A DNA stretch of 64,000 nucleotides from Candidatus Ribeiella danica (GCA_016717335.1 JADKFS010000003.1:372001-436000); one strand, 5' to 3'; positions 52,697-61,359 are shown, numbered from the stretch's first letter. Program-made: numbers and translations. The notes: a model not told the origin generated them from the sequence alone.

Positions 52697-54076
52697 ATGA
52701 TGGATATGTCGATGGGAATGAATCTGCTGCCACAGCAGCAGATGAAGGCTTCACCGGCGCTGATCGCGCTGAACAATATGCTGGTGCTCTCGACGCTCGA
52801 GCTGCAGCAGCTGGTCCAGAACGAGCTAGAGGAGAACCCGGCGCTTGAGCAGATGGAGAGTGACGACGCGCTGTGCAGCCGCTGCGGCCGCCCGCTGAGC
52901 GGCGCGACCTGCATCTACTGCCTGCACGAGGATCTCAAGCTGGCCGAGGCCGAGCGCGACGACGCCAGCGCGCCGCCCTCCGACGACGATTTCGACCCCC
53001 TGCTCGCCGTCGCCGCGCCGACCACGCTGCGCGAGGCGCTGCAGCGCGACCTGCACATCAGCATGCCCGAGAGCGAGCACCTCATCGCCGACTACCTGAT
53101 CGGCTCGCTCGATGAGCACGGCTTTCTCGACGGCTCGCTGGATGAGATCGCGGATGTCCTGCGCCTCGACCCGGCGCGCGTCGAGGCGGTGCTGCGCAAG
53201 CTGCAGGATCTGGGGCCGGCCGGCATCGGCGCGCGAAATGTCCAGGAGTGCCTGCTGATCCAGATCGGCCGCCTTGAGCGGCAGGGCGTCGTCAACCCGT
53301 ACATTCGCACGATCGTCGCCGACTACTGGTTCGACCTGGGCGAGCATCGCTTCGGCTCAATCGCGCAGGCGATGGGCATCACCTACGACGACGTCGTGGC
53401 CGCGCGCGATTTCATGCGCCAGCACCTGCGCCCTTTCCCGCTTGAGCGGGTCGCCGACGGCGGGAGCTCGGCCGACACGTCGTACCTGATGCCGGATGTG
53501 ATCATTCGTGAGGAGAACGAACAGCTGATCGCCGAGGTGGTCGAGTCGCGCCGCTTCTACCTGCGGCTCAGCCCGCTCTACCAGGAGCTTTCGCAGGCGA
53601 TGGCGCGCGGCCGCCAGGAGATCTCGCAGGATGAGCGCGAGCACCTCAGCACGTTCGTCTCGCGTGCGCGCCTGTTTCTGACCAACCTGCGCCAGCGGCG
53701 CGAGACGATCCGGCGGATCGCCGAGTACCTGATCGAGCGCCAGGAGGGCTTCCTGCGCCACGGGGTGCGGCACCTGGAGGCGCTCACGCGCGCCGAGGTC
53801 GCCGCGGCGATCGGCGTCCACGAGTCGACCGTCAGCCGCGCCACGGCGAACAAGTACGTGCAGGTGCCGAGCAAGGAGATCGTTCCCTTCAGCCACTTTT
53901 TCACTGCCTCGCTCTCGGTCAAAGATGTCATCCAGGAGCTGATTGCGAACGAGACGACCCCGCTGACCGACCAGGACATCGTCGAGATCCTGCGCCAGCG
54001 CGGCTTCGACGTGGCCCGCCGCACTGTCACTAAGTACCGCGGGCAGCTGGGCATCCTTCCATCGACGCTGCGCTAG
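52697..54076 (+). CDS. rpoN: RNA polymerase sigma-54 factor
   Basis: RpoN directs polymerase to -24/-12 promoters. Residues 1-52 are the Gln/Leu-rich region I. Residues 60-75 hold two CxxC pairs (CSRCGRPLSGATCIYC) in the linker, which could bind zinc and is not part of the classical protein. The core-binding region follows (LREALQRDLHISMPESEHLI), then the HTH (VAAAIGVHESTVSRATANKY). The RpoN box reads ARRTVTKYRG near the C-terminus; the family consensus is ARRTVAKYRE. Length 459 is normal. A strong terminator follows. The NtrC-type activator lies upstream. Confidence 0.95.
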   Translation: MMDMSMGMNLLPQQQMKASPALIALNNMLVLSTLELQQLVQNELEENPALEQMESDDALCSRCGRPLSGATCIYCLHEDLKLAEAERDDASAPPSDDDFDPLLAVAAPTTLREALQRDLHISMPESEHLIADYLIGSLDEHGFLDGSLDEIADVLRLDPARVEAVLRKLQDLGPAGIGARNVQECLLIQIGRLERQGVVNPYIRTIVADYWFDLGEHRFGSIAQAMGITYDDVVAARDFMRQHLRPFPLERVADGGSSADTSYLMPDVIIREENEQLIAEVVESRRFYLRLSPLYQELSQAMARGRQEISQDEREHLSTFVSRARLFLTNLRQRRETIRRIAEYLIERQEGFLRHGVRHLEALTRAEVAAAIGVHESTVSRATANKYVQVPSKEIVPFSHFFTASLSVKDVIQELIANETTPLTDQDIVEILRQRGFDVARRTVTKYRGQLGILPSTLR

Positions 54077-54134
54077 TGCCAGGCGTCAGAAGTCAGAGGA
54101 CCTGATACAGCACGCTGGCTGTATTCTCACCATC

Positions 54135-54170
54135 AGCCCCCTCTCCCATTGCGGGAGAGGGGGCTTTTTT
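54135..54170 (+). terminator. Intrinsic terminator of rpoN
   Basis: AGCCCCCTCTCCC (54135-54147), loop ATTGC, GGGAGAGGGGGCT (54153-54165) and a T run to 54170: 13-bp stem. The same stem core recurs without T run at 54238-54262 and 43906-43935. Confidence 0.88.
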
Positions 54171-54237
54171 GGCACCTGCCAGTGTTCACCGACGCACCTG
54201 CTACGGGCTCGTACAACGTCGGCCCTTCCCCCCCTAC

Positions 54238-54262
54238 CCCCCTCTCCCAGCGGGAGAGGGGG
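54238..54262. repeat. Second CCCCCTCTCCC hairpin
   Basis: CCCCCTCTCCC (54238-54248), loop AGC, GGGAGAGGGGG (54252-54262), perfect 11-bp stem but no T run. The gap 54171-54500 otherwise shows no gene. Confidence 0.7.
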
Positions 54263-54500
54263 ATTCGTGGTGGTGCCACCTGCCGCAGTACAATGCGCAA
54301 GAACAAAAATCTACCCCCACAAGGGCAAGGGAGTGGGGCAAAGACGTTGCATCAGGCCTACGCGGGGCGCGCAGCACCCTTCCATTTTGAGCGCGCCTAT
54401 GGTATCCTAAGCGCGAAGCCCTAGGTGCGCGGGAAACTCGTGACTACGATAGTTACGAATGAGAGATAACGGTATCGGACCAGTGCCAAGGAGGGCTTCT

Positions 54501-54764
54501 GTGAACTACGTGCTCTGGTGCCTGGTGGGTGTGGTGATCGCGTTTGTGATCGGCGCGGGCCCGCGCCGGCAGGCGTACCGGCCCAACGTCAACACGTCCG
54601 TCTTCGCATCGGCGTTCGGGGCGGTGATCGGCGGCGTGATCGGCGATGGGGTTCCCCACGCGCTCGCCGGCCAGCTAACGGCGACAAGCCTGATTGGGGC
54701 GGCGGTTGGGGCTATGATCTTCTGCTGGGCGGTGCGCGAGCGCGCCGAGGACGCGGAGCCCTAG
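54501..54764 (+). CDS. Small two-helix membrane protein
   Basis: The 87-residue protein starts at GTG 54501 with AAGGAGG six bases upstream. It has a helix at 2-18 and glycine-zipper-like helices (SVFASAFGAVIGGVIGDG, TSLIGAAVGAMIFCWAV). The pattern resembles GlsB/YeaQ-type transglycosylase-associated proteins but the match is not firm. It is a single gene ended by a hairpin at 54785-54821. Confidence 0.6.
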   Translation: MNYVLWCLVGVVIAFVIGAGPRRQAYRPNVNTSVFASAFGAVIGGVIGDGVPHALAGQLTATSLIGAAVGAMIFCWAVRERAEDAEP

Positions 54765-54784
54765 CCAGGCCAGCCGCGCGGGTA

Positions 54785-54821
54785 AGGGCGATAGGCAGTG
54801 TTGCCACGATACTATCGCCCT
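54785..54821. terminator. Hairpin between convergent genes
   Basis: AGGGCGATA (54785-54793) pairs with TATCGCCCT (54813-54821), with an inner GGCA/TGCC stem. It lies between the small membrane protein gene and the convergent KimA-type gene; the T tail is weak. Confidence 0.6.
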
Positions 54822-54858
54822 CTATGTGTTGTGTTTCATCCTGCCCTCCTCAGAGGAC

Positions 54859-56709
54859 CTAATCCTCCAGCCGGTACGGCACGCTCGTGACGACCTTGCC
54901 CTTGCGGAACAGCAGGGCCGCCTTGATCAGCAGCGCAGTCTGGTTGTGCAGCAGGTTTTGCCACCACCGCGACGGCACGAACTCCGGCATAACGATCGTC
55001 AGCACGTCGTCGTCGTACATCCCGTCGACCTGATCGATGTACTCCATGAGCGGGCGCAGCAGCGACCGGTAGGGCGACGCGAGCACGACCAGCGGGATCC
55101 CGCTGCCCCACTGCTGCCACTTCTGCTTCATCTTCTCGGTCGCCTCGGTGTCCATATCCACGTACACCGCCGTCACATTATCGGGCGCGAGCGAGAGCGC
55201 GTACTGGATCGCCGGCACGACGCCGCGGTGCACGCCGCTGATCAGCACGAGCGCGGTGTGGCGGCGCACCGCCGTCGGGCGCGGCGCGTCGGCGAGCGAA
55301 AGCTGCCGGGCGACATCCACGTAGTGCTTGTGGATGCTGCGGAAGCCGACCACCATGATCGGGATCAGCAGCAGCACCGCCCAGGCGCCCTCCAGGAACT
55401 TAGTGCCCGCGATCACCAGCAGCACGATCCCCGTGACGCTCGCCCCGAGCATATTGATCGCCGCGTTGCGCTGCCAGCCTGGCGTCTTGAGCCGCCGCCA
55501 GCGCTGCACCATGCCAAACTGCGAGAGCGTGAAGGACATGAACACGCCGACCGCGTACAGGTGCAGCAGCGACTGCTCGCGCGCGCCAAAGCCGATCACA
55601 AGCAGCGACGCGAAGATGCCGAGCGCGACCACGCCGTTCGAGAAGACCAGCCGGTCGCCGCGCTGCGCAAACTGGCGCGGGAGAAACCGATCGCTCGCGA
55701 GAAAGTACGAGAGGCGCGGGAAGTCGGCGAAGGCGGTGTTCGACGCCAGCACCAGGATGAGCATCGTGGCGACCTGTAGGATGTAGTAGAACGGCGAGCC
55801 CGATCCGAAGATCACGCGCGCGAGCTGCGAGTTGGCCGTCTCCGGCTCCAGGCTGCCGTCCGGGATAATGTGATAGGCGTTGGCCAGGACGGTCGTGCCG
55901 AGGAACATCGTGCAGAGGATGACGGCCATGACCACCAGCGTGATCGCCGCGTTGCGCGACTCGGGCTTCTTGAACGCCGGCACCCCGTCGGCGATCGCCT
56001 CAATGCCGGTCAGCGCCGTGCAGCCCGCCGCGAACGCGCGCAGCAGCAAGAAGAACGAGAGCGCCTGCAGCTCCTCGGACAGGTACGGGATCTCGGGCGC
56101 CGGCGCGGGTGCTACGGCGCCGCCGCTGGAGAGCACCTGGAAGAGCCCCACGCCGATCAGCGACAGCATGCTTATGATGAATAGGTAGGTCGGCACCGCA
56201 AAGATCCGGCCGGACTCTTTGATGCCGCGCAGGTTCGCCAGCGTCACCAGCGCGATCAGACCGATCGCCAGCTCGACGCGGTAGGGCTCCAGCGGGCGAA
56301 TGGCCGAGGTGATCGCGGCGACGGCGGCCGACATGCTGACGGCCACGGTCAGCACGTAGTCGATCAGCAGGGCCGACGCGGCCACCAGGGCGGGCACAAT
56401 GCCGAGATTCTCGCGCGAGACGATGTAGGTGCCGCCGCCCTGCGGGTAGGCGATGATAGTCTGGCGATAGGAGAAGGCGACAGTGATCAGCAGCAGCGTA
56501 ATGCCGATGGCAATCATTGGAGCGTAGCTGAGCGCCAGCTGCCCGGCCGCCATCAGGGCGATCAGAATCGCCTCGGTCGCGTACGCCACCGACGAGAGCG
56601 CGTCCGACGAGAAGACGGCCAGCGCGATACGCTTGCCCAGCCGCTCGTGGGCCAGCTGATCGGTCGCGAGCGGCCGCCCGACGAAAAGGCGCTTGAGTTC
56701 GGCAATCAT
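54859..56709 (-). CDS. KimA-type APC-superfamily transporter (potassium importer candidate)
   Basis: The 616-residue protein starts MIAELKRLFVGRPLATDQLA. About 12 helices include FSSDALSSVAYATEAILIAL and FSYRQTIIAYPQGGGTYIVS. After about residue 455 a soluble cytoplasmic domain follows (HTALVLISGVHRGVVPAIQY, YVDMDTEATEKMKQKWQQWG). This is the layout of KimA (YdaO), a proton-coupled potassium importer often controlled by c-di-AMP. ATG 56709 with GAGGA upstream is chosen over TTG 56727. Its leader has a promoter at about 56980 and a strong terminator hairpin at 56841-56870 before the gene. Confidence 0.85.
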   Translation of the reverse strand: MIAELKRLFVGRPLATDQLAHERLGKRIALAVFSSDALSSVAYATEAILIALMAAGQLALSYAPMIAIGITLLLITVAFSYRQTIIAYPQGGGTYIVSRENLGIVPALVAASALLIDYVLTVAVSMSAAVAAITSAIRPLEPYRVELAIGLIALVTLANLRGIKESGRIFAVPTYLFIISMLSLIGVGLFQVLSSGGAVAPAPAPEIPYLSEELQALSFFLLLRAFAAGCTALTGIEAIADGVPAFKKPESRNAAITLVVMAVILCTMFLGTTVLANAYHIIPDGSLEPETANSQLARVIFGSGSPFYYILQVATMLILVLASNTAFADFPRLSYFLASDRFLPRQFAQRGDRLVFSNGVVALGIFASLLVIGFGAREQSLLHLYAVGVFMSFTLSQFGMVQRWRRLKTPGWQRNAAINMLGASVTGIVLLVIAGTKFLEGAWAVLLLIPIMVVGFRSIHKHYVDVARQLSLADAPRPTAVRRHTALVLISGVHRGVVPAIQYALSLAPDNVTAVYVDMDTEATEKMKQKWQQWGSGIPLVVLASPYRSLLRPLMEYIDQVDGMYDDDVLTIVMPEFVPSRWWQNLLHNQTALLIKAALLFRKGKVVTSVPYRLED

Positions 56710-56840
56710 CGTGGATTTCCTCGGCAATGCTGTAAATGTAATCGATCCGAGATCATGGCAGAATCGGCGCTACCGCATCAAACAAATCAGCTGGCGCTAA
56801 GCGCCGCGCCAGCGCCCCACGCACGCTCGAACAATCGCAG

Positions 56841-56870
56841 TCCAAAAAAAATACGCCGACTGGCAGTCGG
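56841..56870 (-). terminator. Leader terminator/attenuator upstream of the KimA-type gene
   Basis: On the minus strand CGCCGACTGCCAGTCGGCG (56870-56852) is followed by TATTTTTTTT. It lies in the presumed leader, 130 bases before ATG 56709 and about 100 bases after the predicted transcription start. Two further GCCGAC segments upstream in the leader could pair with the same GTCGGC. Confidence 0.8.
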
Positions 56871-56974
56871 CGCGGTGGTCGGCTGTCGCGAACAATGTCG
56901 GCACTGATGGCCCGGCGCGGCACCGCGCCTTTGAGCTGGTTGATGCATAGTAAAGGAGGGCCATGACCCGGATG

Positions 56975-56983
56975 ATCATAGCA
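56975..56983 (-). promoter_or_regulatory. Extended -10 promoter of the KimA-type gene
   Basis: Minus-strand TGC-TATGAT (56983 to 56975), start near 56968. The resulting leader is about 260 bases and contains the terminator hairpin at 56870-56841. Confidence 0.5.
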
Positions 56984-57030
56984 CGAGCAATGCCTTCAGT
57001 CAAGGCAGCAGCTTTGGTCACAGGCGGCTG

Positions 57031-57392
57031 CGCCCCCGGCCCCCCGCCCGGGGGAACCCGCGCCGGTTCAGGCGGCCTCCGGCCAGGTGTTTTTTCCGGG
57101 GCGGCCCCGGTCACCTGGTCACCTGGTCACCTTGCTGGTCATCTTTTCTCCGGGGCGCTGCGCCCCCGGCCCCCGCCCGGGGGAACCCACGCCGGTTCCC
57201 CCGGCCCCCCTCCGGCAACTGATGCCGTCTCACGTTCGATCCTATGGCGCATGCCCATCCACATTCCGACCGGGCGGGCTGCAACGGGCAGCGTCACCTG
57301 TCCATCGTTCCAAGCCTGTTGGCACGTTGGCACGTTGTCACGTTGTCACCTTGTCACCTTGTCATCTTGGGGTCCAGGGGCGCAGCCCCCGG
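57031..57392. repeat. GC-rich repeat field with dispersed element copy 3 and octamer tracts
   Basis: Partial repeat units occur at 57031-57070 and 57096-57110, GGTCACCT octamers at 57109-57132, and the dispersed element at 57150-57392. Its first 75 bases nearly match copies 1 and 2. Its middle has lost the right half of the inverted repeat and instead holds GGCACGTT/GTCACCTT octamers (57319-57370). No gene is recognised between 56710 and 57445. Confidence 0.75.
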
Positions 57393-57426
57393 GCGCGCTT
57401 ATGGGCGTGGCGCAGCCGCACCAATC

Positions 57427-57435
57427 TGGTATAAT
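57427..57435 (+). promoter_or_regulatory. Extended -10 promoter giving a nearly leaderless mRNA
   Basis: TGG-TATAAT: TG at 57427-57428, G at 57429 and TATAAT at 57430-57435. A start at about 57442 would leave only about four bases before ATG 57446. Confidence 0.65.
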
Positions 57436-57445
57436 CCCCGGCTGT

Positions 57446-60400
57446 ATGCTATCGATCCAGCTCCTTGGCTCGCCGCAGATCGTCCAGGACGGGCGCCCGC
57501 TCAACGTTGCGCGGCGGAAGAGCCGCGCCTTGCTCTACTATCTGGCCGCGCACGCCGCGCCGGTCACGCGCGAGCGTGCGCTGGCGCTGCTCTGGCCCGA
57601 CCACGACCGGTCGGCCGCGCAGCAGGTGCTGCGCACGTCGCTGCATGGGCTGCGCAAGGCACTCGGGGCCGCGCTGCAGGTGTCGGATGACTCGCTGGCG
57701 CTTGCGCCCGACGTCGAGGTGGACGCGCGGACCTTCGGCGCGCAGCTCGCGTCGCCGCCGGCCGAGCTGGAGGCGCTCGCGGCGGCGCTGTCGCTCTACC
57801 GCGGCGAGTTTCTGGCCGGCTTCAGCGTGCCGGACTCGGAGGCGTTCGAGGAGTGGGCCGAGGCCGAGCGCGAGCGCTACCGCCAGACCGCGCTGCGCGG
57901 CCTGGCGGCGCTGGCTCGGCAGTACGAGGCCCGCCGCGACTACCCTGCAGCGCTTGAGACGGTGTCGCGCGCCCTGGCGCTCAACCCGCTGCAGGAGGAT
58001 GTCCAGCGCGCGGCGATGCGCCTGCACTACCTGGCGGGCGACCGCGCCGGCGCCATCCGGCGCTACGAGCAGCTGCGCCGCCTGCTCGACGACGAGCTGG
58101 GCGTGCCGCCGATGGATGAGACGCGCGCGCTCTACGATGCGATCATCAAGGATGAAGGCGGAAGCGCGAAGGATGAATTGCCCGCGCTGGCCCAGCGTGA
58201 TCCGGCGCGGCTTCATCCTTCATCCTTCATCGCTCATCCTGCCGCGCTCCCTTTCATCGGTCGAAGCGCCGAGCTGGCGCGGCTGGGCGAGCTGGCCGCG
58301 GCGCGCAAGCTGGCGCTGATCGAGGGCGAGCCCGGCATCGGCAAGACCCGCCTGGCCGAGACATTTCTGCAGAGCTTCGACGGGCTGGCGCTAGTCGGCG
58401 CCGCACGCGAGCTTGAGCACAGCCTGCCCTACCAGCCGATCATCGAGGCGCTGCGCGGGCTGTTCGCGCGCGCCGACTGGCCGGCCCTGCGCGGCGGCCT
58501 CAGCATCCCGCACGTCTGGCTGGCCGAGGCGGCCCGCTTGCTGCCCGAGCTGGCCGACGGCACCGGGGGGCGGGGCGACGCCATGGCCCCGCTGCCGGCC
58601 ACCATGCGGCCGATGGACGAGTCGCGGCTGTGGGAGGGGATCGGCCAGCTGCTGCTGGCGCTCGGGCGCCGCCGGCCGCTCGCGCTGCTGCTGGACGACC
58701 TACACTGGGCCGACTCGTCGACGCTGGCGCTGCTGGGCTACCTGCTGCGCCAGTCGTCGCCCGGGCGCGCCGAGGCCGCTGTGCCGATCACCTACCTGGC
58801 GACGACGCGCCCGGTCGAGCCGCGCTCGCCGCTGGCCGCGCTGATCCAGACGCTCACGCGCGAGGGCCGCATCGGCCGGCTGCCGCTGGCGCGCCTCTCG
58901 CTCGCCGACACGGCCGCGCTGGCGCGCCGGCTCAGCCCGATCTACGCCTACCCGCTGAGCGACTGGCTCGCCCGCAACTCCGAGGGCAACCCCTACATCC
59001 TGGCCGAGCTGGTGCGCTTCGCCCGCGACCAGGAGCTGCTGAGCACCGACGGCGTGCTCAACCTGACCGCGCTGTCCGACTCGCCGGTGGTGCCCGGCAC
59101 GGTCTACAGTCTGATCCAGTCGCGCCTGGTGCGCCTCTCGGATGACGCGCGTCGCGCGCTGGACGTTGCGGTGGCGGTCGGGCGCGAGTTCGAGCTGGGC
59201 GTGATCGCGCGCGCGGCCGGCCTGTCCGAGCTTGCCGCGCTCGACGCGCTTGACGAGCTGCGCGCGGCCGGGCTGGTGGCGCCGCTGGCGCCGGATTCAG
59301 GTGCGGCCGACGGGCTGCGCTACGCCTTCGACCACACGCTGACGATGGAGGTGGCCTACCGCGAGGCCGGCGAGGCGCGCCACCGGCTGGTCCACCGGCA
59401 GGTCGCCGAGGCGATCGAGGGGCTGCACGCCGGCGACCTCGACGCGGTGGCGGGGCTGCTGGCCTCTCACTTCGCCGAGGGCAACGCGCCCGACCGCGCC
59501 GCGCACTACGCCTTCCGCGCCGGCCAGCGCGCGGCCGACCTGGCTGCGTGGGCCGAGGCGATCGCCTTCTTCGAGCAGGCGCTCGCCGGCTCGCAGGATG
59601 GCCGGCGCGCGTCGATCTATATGGCCCTTGGCAACGCCTACTTCCAGTCGGGCGCGCCAGCCCAGGCGGCCGACGCCTACCGCGCCGCGCTCGAGCTGGC
59701 CGAGGCCGACGCCGACGACGACCAGGTCGCGCAGGCGCGCCTGACCCTCGGCCAGGCGCTGATCGGTCAGGCACGCTACGCCGAGGCGATCGCGATCGCC
59801 CGGCAGGTGCTGGCGGCCGGGCGGCCCGAGGATATCCTCAGCGCGCAGGTGCTGTGGGGCAGCGCGCTATCGGTCGAGGGCGTCGACCTGGCCGGCGCGG
59901 CCGAGCACCTGCAGATTGCCGCCGCGCTGAGCGCCGGGCAGTCCGACCCGCGCGCGCTGGCGCAGATCACGTTCGAGCTCGGCAGCATCTCGGCCCAGCG
60001 CGGCGACCTGCACGCGGCGATCGCGCTCTACCGCGAGGCGCTGAAGATCGCCGAGGCCCACCCGAGCGCGATGATCTACCGCATCCTGGCGAACAACAAC
60101 CTGGCCTACCACCTGCTGCTGCTCGGCGACCCGGCCGCGCGCAAGCACGCCGAGGCCGGCCTGGCGTTCGCGCGCGAGAGCGGCGACCTGAGCTTCCTGC
60201 CGTTCCTGCTCTCGACGCTGGGCGAGATCGCGCTTGCGAGCGGCGACCTCGACGGCGCCGAGCGCACGTTCGCCGAGGGGCTGGATGTGGCCGAGCGACT
60301 GCCGGTGCCCGAGCGCATAGCCGGCCTGACCGCCAACCTGGGCTTGGTGGCGCTGCGGCGCGGCCAGACAGCGCTGGCGATCCACCGACTCTCCACCGCC

Positions 60401-60574
60401 CTGGCGCGCGCCGACGCGCTTGGGATTCGCCACCTGGCCGCCCAGATCCGCATCTGGCTGGCCCCGCTGCTCCCGCCCGCCGAGGCGCGATCCGCCCTGG
60501 CCGAGGCCCGCGCGCTGGCCGAGAGCGGCGGCCGCAAACGCCTGCTCGAAGAGATCGATCGTCTCGAGCGCTGA
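57446..60574 (+). CDS. BTAD-AAA-TPR transcriptional regulator
   Basis: Large regulator of 1042 residues. Residues 1-90 are an OmpR/SARP-like winged helix (MLSIQLLGSPQIVQDGRPLN). Residues 95-235 form the bacterial transcriptional activator domain, ending DDELGVPPMDETRALYDAII. Residues 234-262 come from AAGGATGA repeats (58148-58231). An ATPase follows from about 268 (FIGRSAELARLGEL; P-loop IEGEPGIGKT near 292; Walker B LALLLDDLHWAD). TPR repeats cover about 690-1040. Such proteins integrate signals through ATP and TPRs; the target is unknown. The start matches the conserved beginning, though the frame stays open upstream into repeat DNA. Confidence 0.88.
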   Translation: MLSIQLLGSPQIVQDGRPLNVARRKSRALLYYLAAHAAPVTRERALALLWPDHDRSAAQQVLRTSLHGLRKALGAALQVSDDSLALAPDVEVDARTFGAQLASPPAELEALAAALSLYRGEFLAGFSVPDSEAFEEWAEAERERYRQTALRGLAALARQYEARRDYPAALETVSRALALNPLQEDVQRAAMRLHYLAGDRAGAIRRYEQLRRLLDDELGVPPMDETRALYDAIIKDEGGSAKDELPALAQRDPARLHPSSFIAHPAALPFIGRSAELARLGELAAARKLALIEGEPGIGKTRLAETFLQSFDGLALVGAARELEHSLPYQPIIEALRGLFARADWPALRGGLSIPHVWLAEAARLLPELADGTGGRGDAMAPLPATMRPMDESRLWEGIGQLLLALGRRRPLALLLDDLHWADSSTLALLGYLLRQSSPGRAEAAVPITYLATTRPVEPRSPLAALIQTLTREGRIGRLPLARLSLADTAALARRLSPIYAYPLSDWLARNSEGNPYILAELVRFARDQELLSTDGVLNLTALSDSPVVPGTVYSLIQSRLVRLSDDARRALDVAVAVGREFELGVIARAAGLSELAALDALDELRAAGLVAPLAPDSGAADGLRYAFDHTLTMEVAYREAGEARHRLVHRQVAEAIEGLHAGDLDAVAGLLASHFAEGNAPDRAAHYAFRAGQRAADLAAWAEAIAFFEQALAGSQDGRRASIYMALGNAYFQSGAPAQAADAYRAALELAEADADDDQVAQARLTLGQALIGQARYAEAIAIARQVLAAGRPEDILSAQVLWGSALSVEGVDLAGAAEHLQIAAALSAGQSDPRALAQITFELGSISAQRGDLHAAIALYREALKIAEAHPSAMIYRILANNNLAYHLLLLGDPAARKHAEAGLAFARESGDLSFLPFLLSTLGEIALASGDLDGAERTFAEGLDVAERLPVPERIAGLTANLGLVALRRGQTALAIHRLSTALARADALGIRHLAAQIRIWLAPLLPPAEARSALAEARALAESGGRKRLLEEIDRLER
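58148..58231. repeat. Inverted AAGGATGA/TTCATCC repeats inside the BTAD regulator gene
   Basis: AAGGATGAAG (58148-58157) is the exact complement of CTTCATCCTT (58211-58220). A second AAGGATGAA lies on the left arm (58169-58177) and two more TTCATCC on the right. The insert lies between the BTAD and ATPase domains and keeps the frame. Confidence 0.8.
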
Positions 60575-60660
60575 ACGTTGAACGTTGAACGCTGAACGCT
60601 GCCCCTTGTCACCTTGTCACCCTGTCACCCTGTCTCCTTGTCTCCTTGTCTCCTTGCCCT
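60568..60660. repeat. TGAACGT heptamers followed by TTGTCACC/TTGTCTCC octamers
   Basis: The tract starts at the stop codon of the BTAD gene (the first TGA is the stop) and has about four TGAACGY heptamers, then about eight 8-base units of the CCTTGTCA type. Confidence 0.8.
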
Positions 60661-60710
60661 CTTAACTTTTTGTTTACGCTGCTGTTTACGCTCGCGTCAC
60701 GCCGGCCGAG

Positions 60711-60716
60711 TATAGT
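60711..60716 (+). promoter_or_regulatory. Weak -10 candidate of the yceI-like gene
   Basis: TATAGT (60711-60716) lies about 55 bases before ATG 60770, in an AT-richer stretch after the repeat tract. No good -35 at the right distance was found. Confidence 0.35.
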
Positions 60717-60769
60717 GAGTGCAGTCAGATGACACACGCAAGTGATTTTGAAGTAGAGGAGCACTCACA

Positions 60770-61330
60770 ATGGCATGGCAGATTGACGCGTCGCATTCGC
60801 AGGTCCAGTTTTCGGTCAAGCACATGATGATCTCGACCGCCCGTGGCACGTTCGACCGCTTCACCGGCACAGTCGAGGCCGACGAGCAGAACCCGCTCGC
60901 GGCCAGGGTCGAGGTTCAGATCGAGACCGCCAGCATCAACACGCGCGACGAGCGGCGCGACGGCCACCTGCGCTCGCCCGACTTCTTCGACGCCGAGAAC
61001 TTCCCGTACGCGACGTTCAAGAGCACCCGGGTCGAGCAGATCGACGACAGCACCGGCAAGCTGTACGGCGACCTGACCATCCGCGACATCACCAAGCCGG
61101 TCGTGCTGGACTTCGAGTACTCCGGGCAGGCCAAGAGCCCCTGGGGCACGACCAGCGCCGGCTTCAGCGCCCAGACCAAGATCAACCGCAAGGACTGGAA
61201 CCTGAACTGGAACGTCGCGCTCGAGACCGGCGGCTGGCTGGTCAGCGACACGATCGCGATCAGCATCGAGCTGGAGCTGGTCAAGCAGGTCGAGCAGGTC
61301 GAGCAGCCGGCCGACGCCGTCGTAGCGTAG
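60770..61330 (+). CDS. YceI-family lipocalin-like polyprenyl-binding protein
   Basis: YceI proteins bind isoprenoid chains in an eight-stranded barrel. The 186 residues show the family pattern: MAWQIDASHSQVQFSVKHMM, GTFDRFTGTVEADEQNP, INTRDERRDGHLRSPDFFDA, TIRDITKPVVLDFEYSG, and GFSAQTKINRKDWNLNWNVA. There is no signal peptide, so it is likely cytoplasmic. A C-terminal QVEQVEQ extension is unusual. GAGGAG precedes ATG 60770. A hairpin at 61360-61384 follows. Confidence 0.9.
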   Translation: MAWQIDASHSQVQFSVKHMMISTARGTFDRFTGTVEADEQNPLAARVEVQIETASINTRDERRDGHLRSPDFFDAENFPYATFKSTRVEQIDDSTGKLYGDLTIRDITKPVVLDFEYSGQAKSPWGTTSAGFSAQTKINRKDWNLNWNVALETGGWLVSDTIAISIELELVKQVEQVEQPADAVVA

Positions 61331-61359
61331 GTCCCGACCGTCGCCTTGGTCGGACTCTT

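Noticed and set aside
56728..56970. c-di-AMP (ydaO) riboswitch upstream of the KimA-type gene
   Set aside because: I searched the minus-strand leader for the conserved ydaO blocks and did not see them; only a terminator with alternative pairings is supported.
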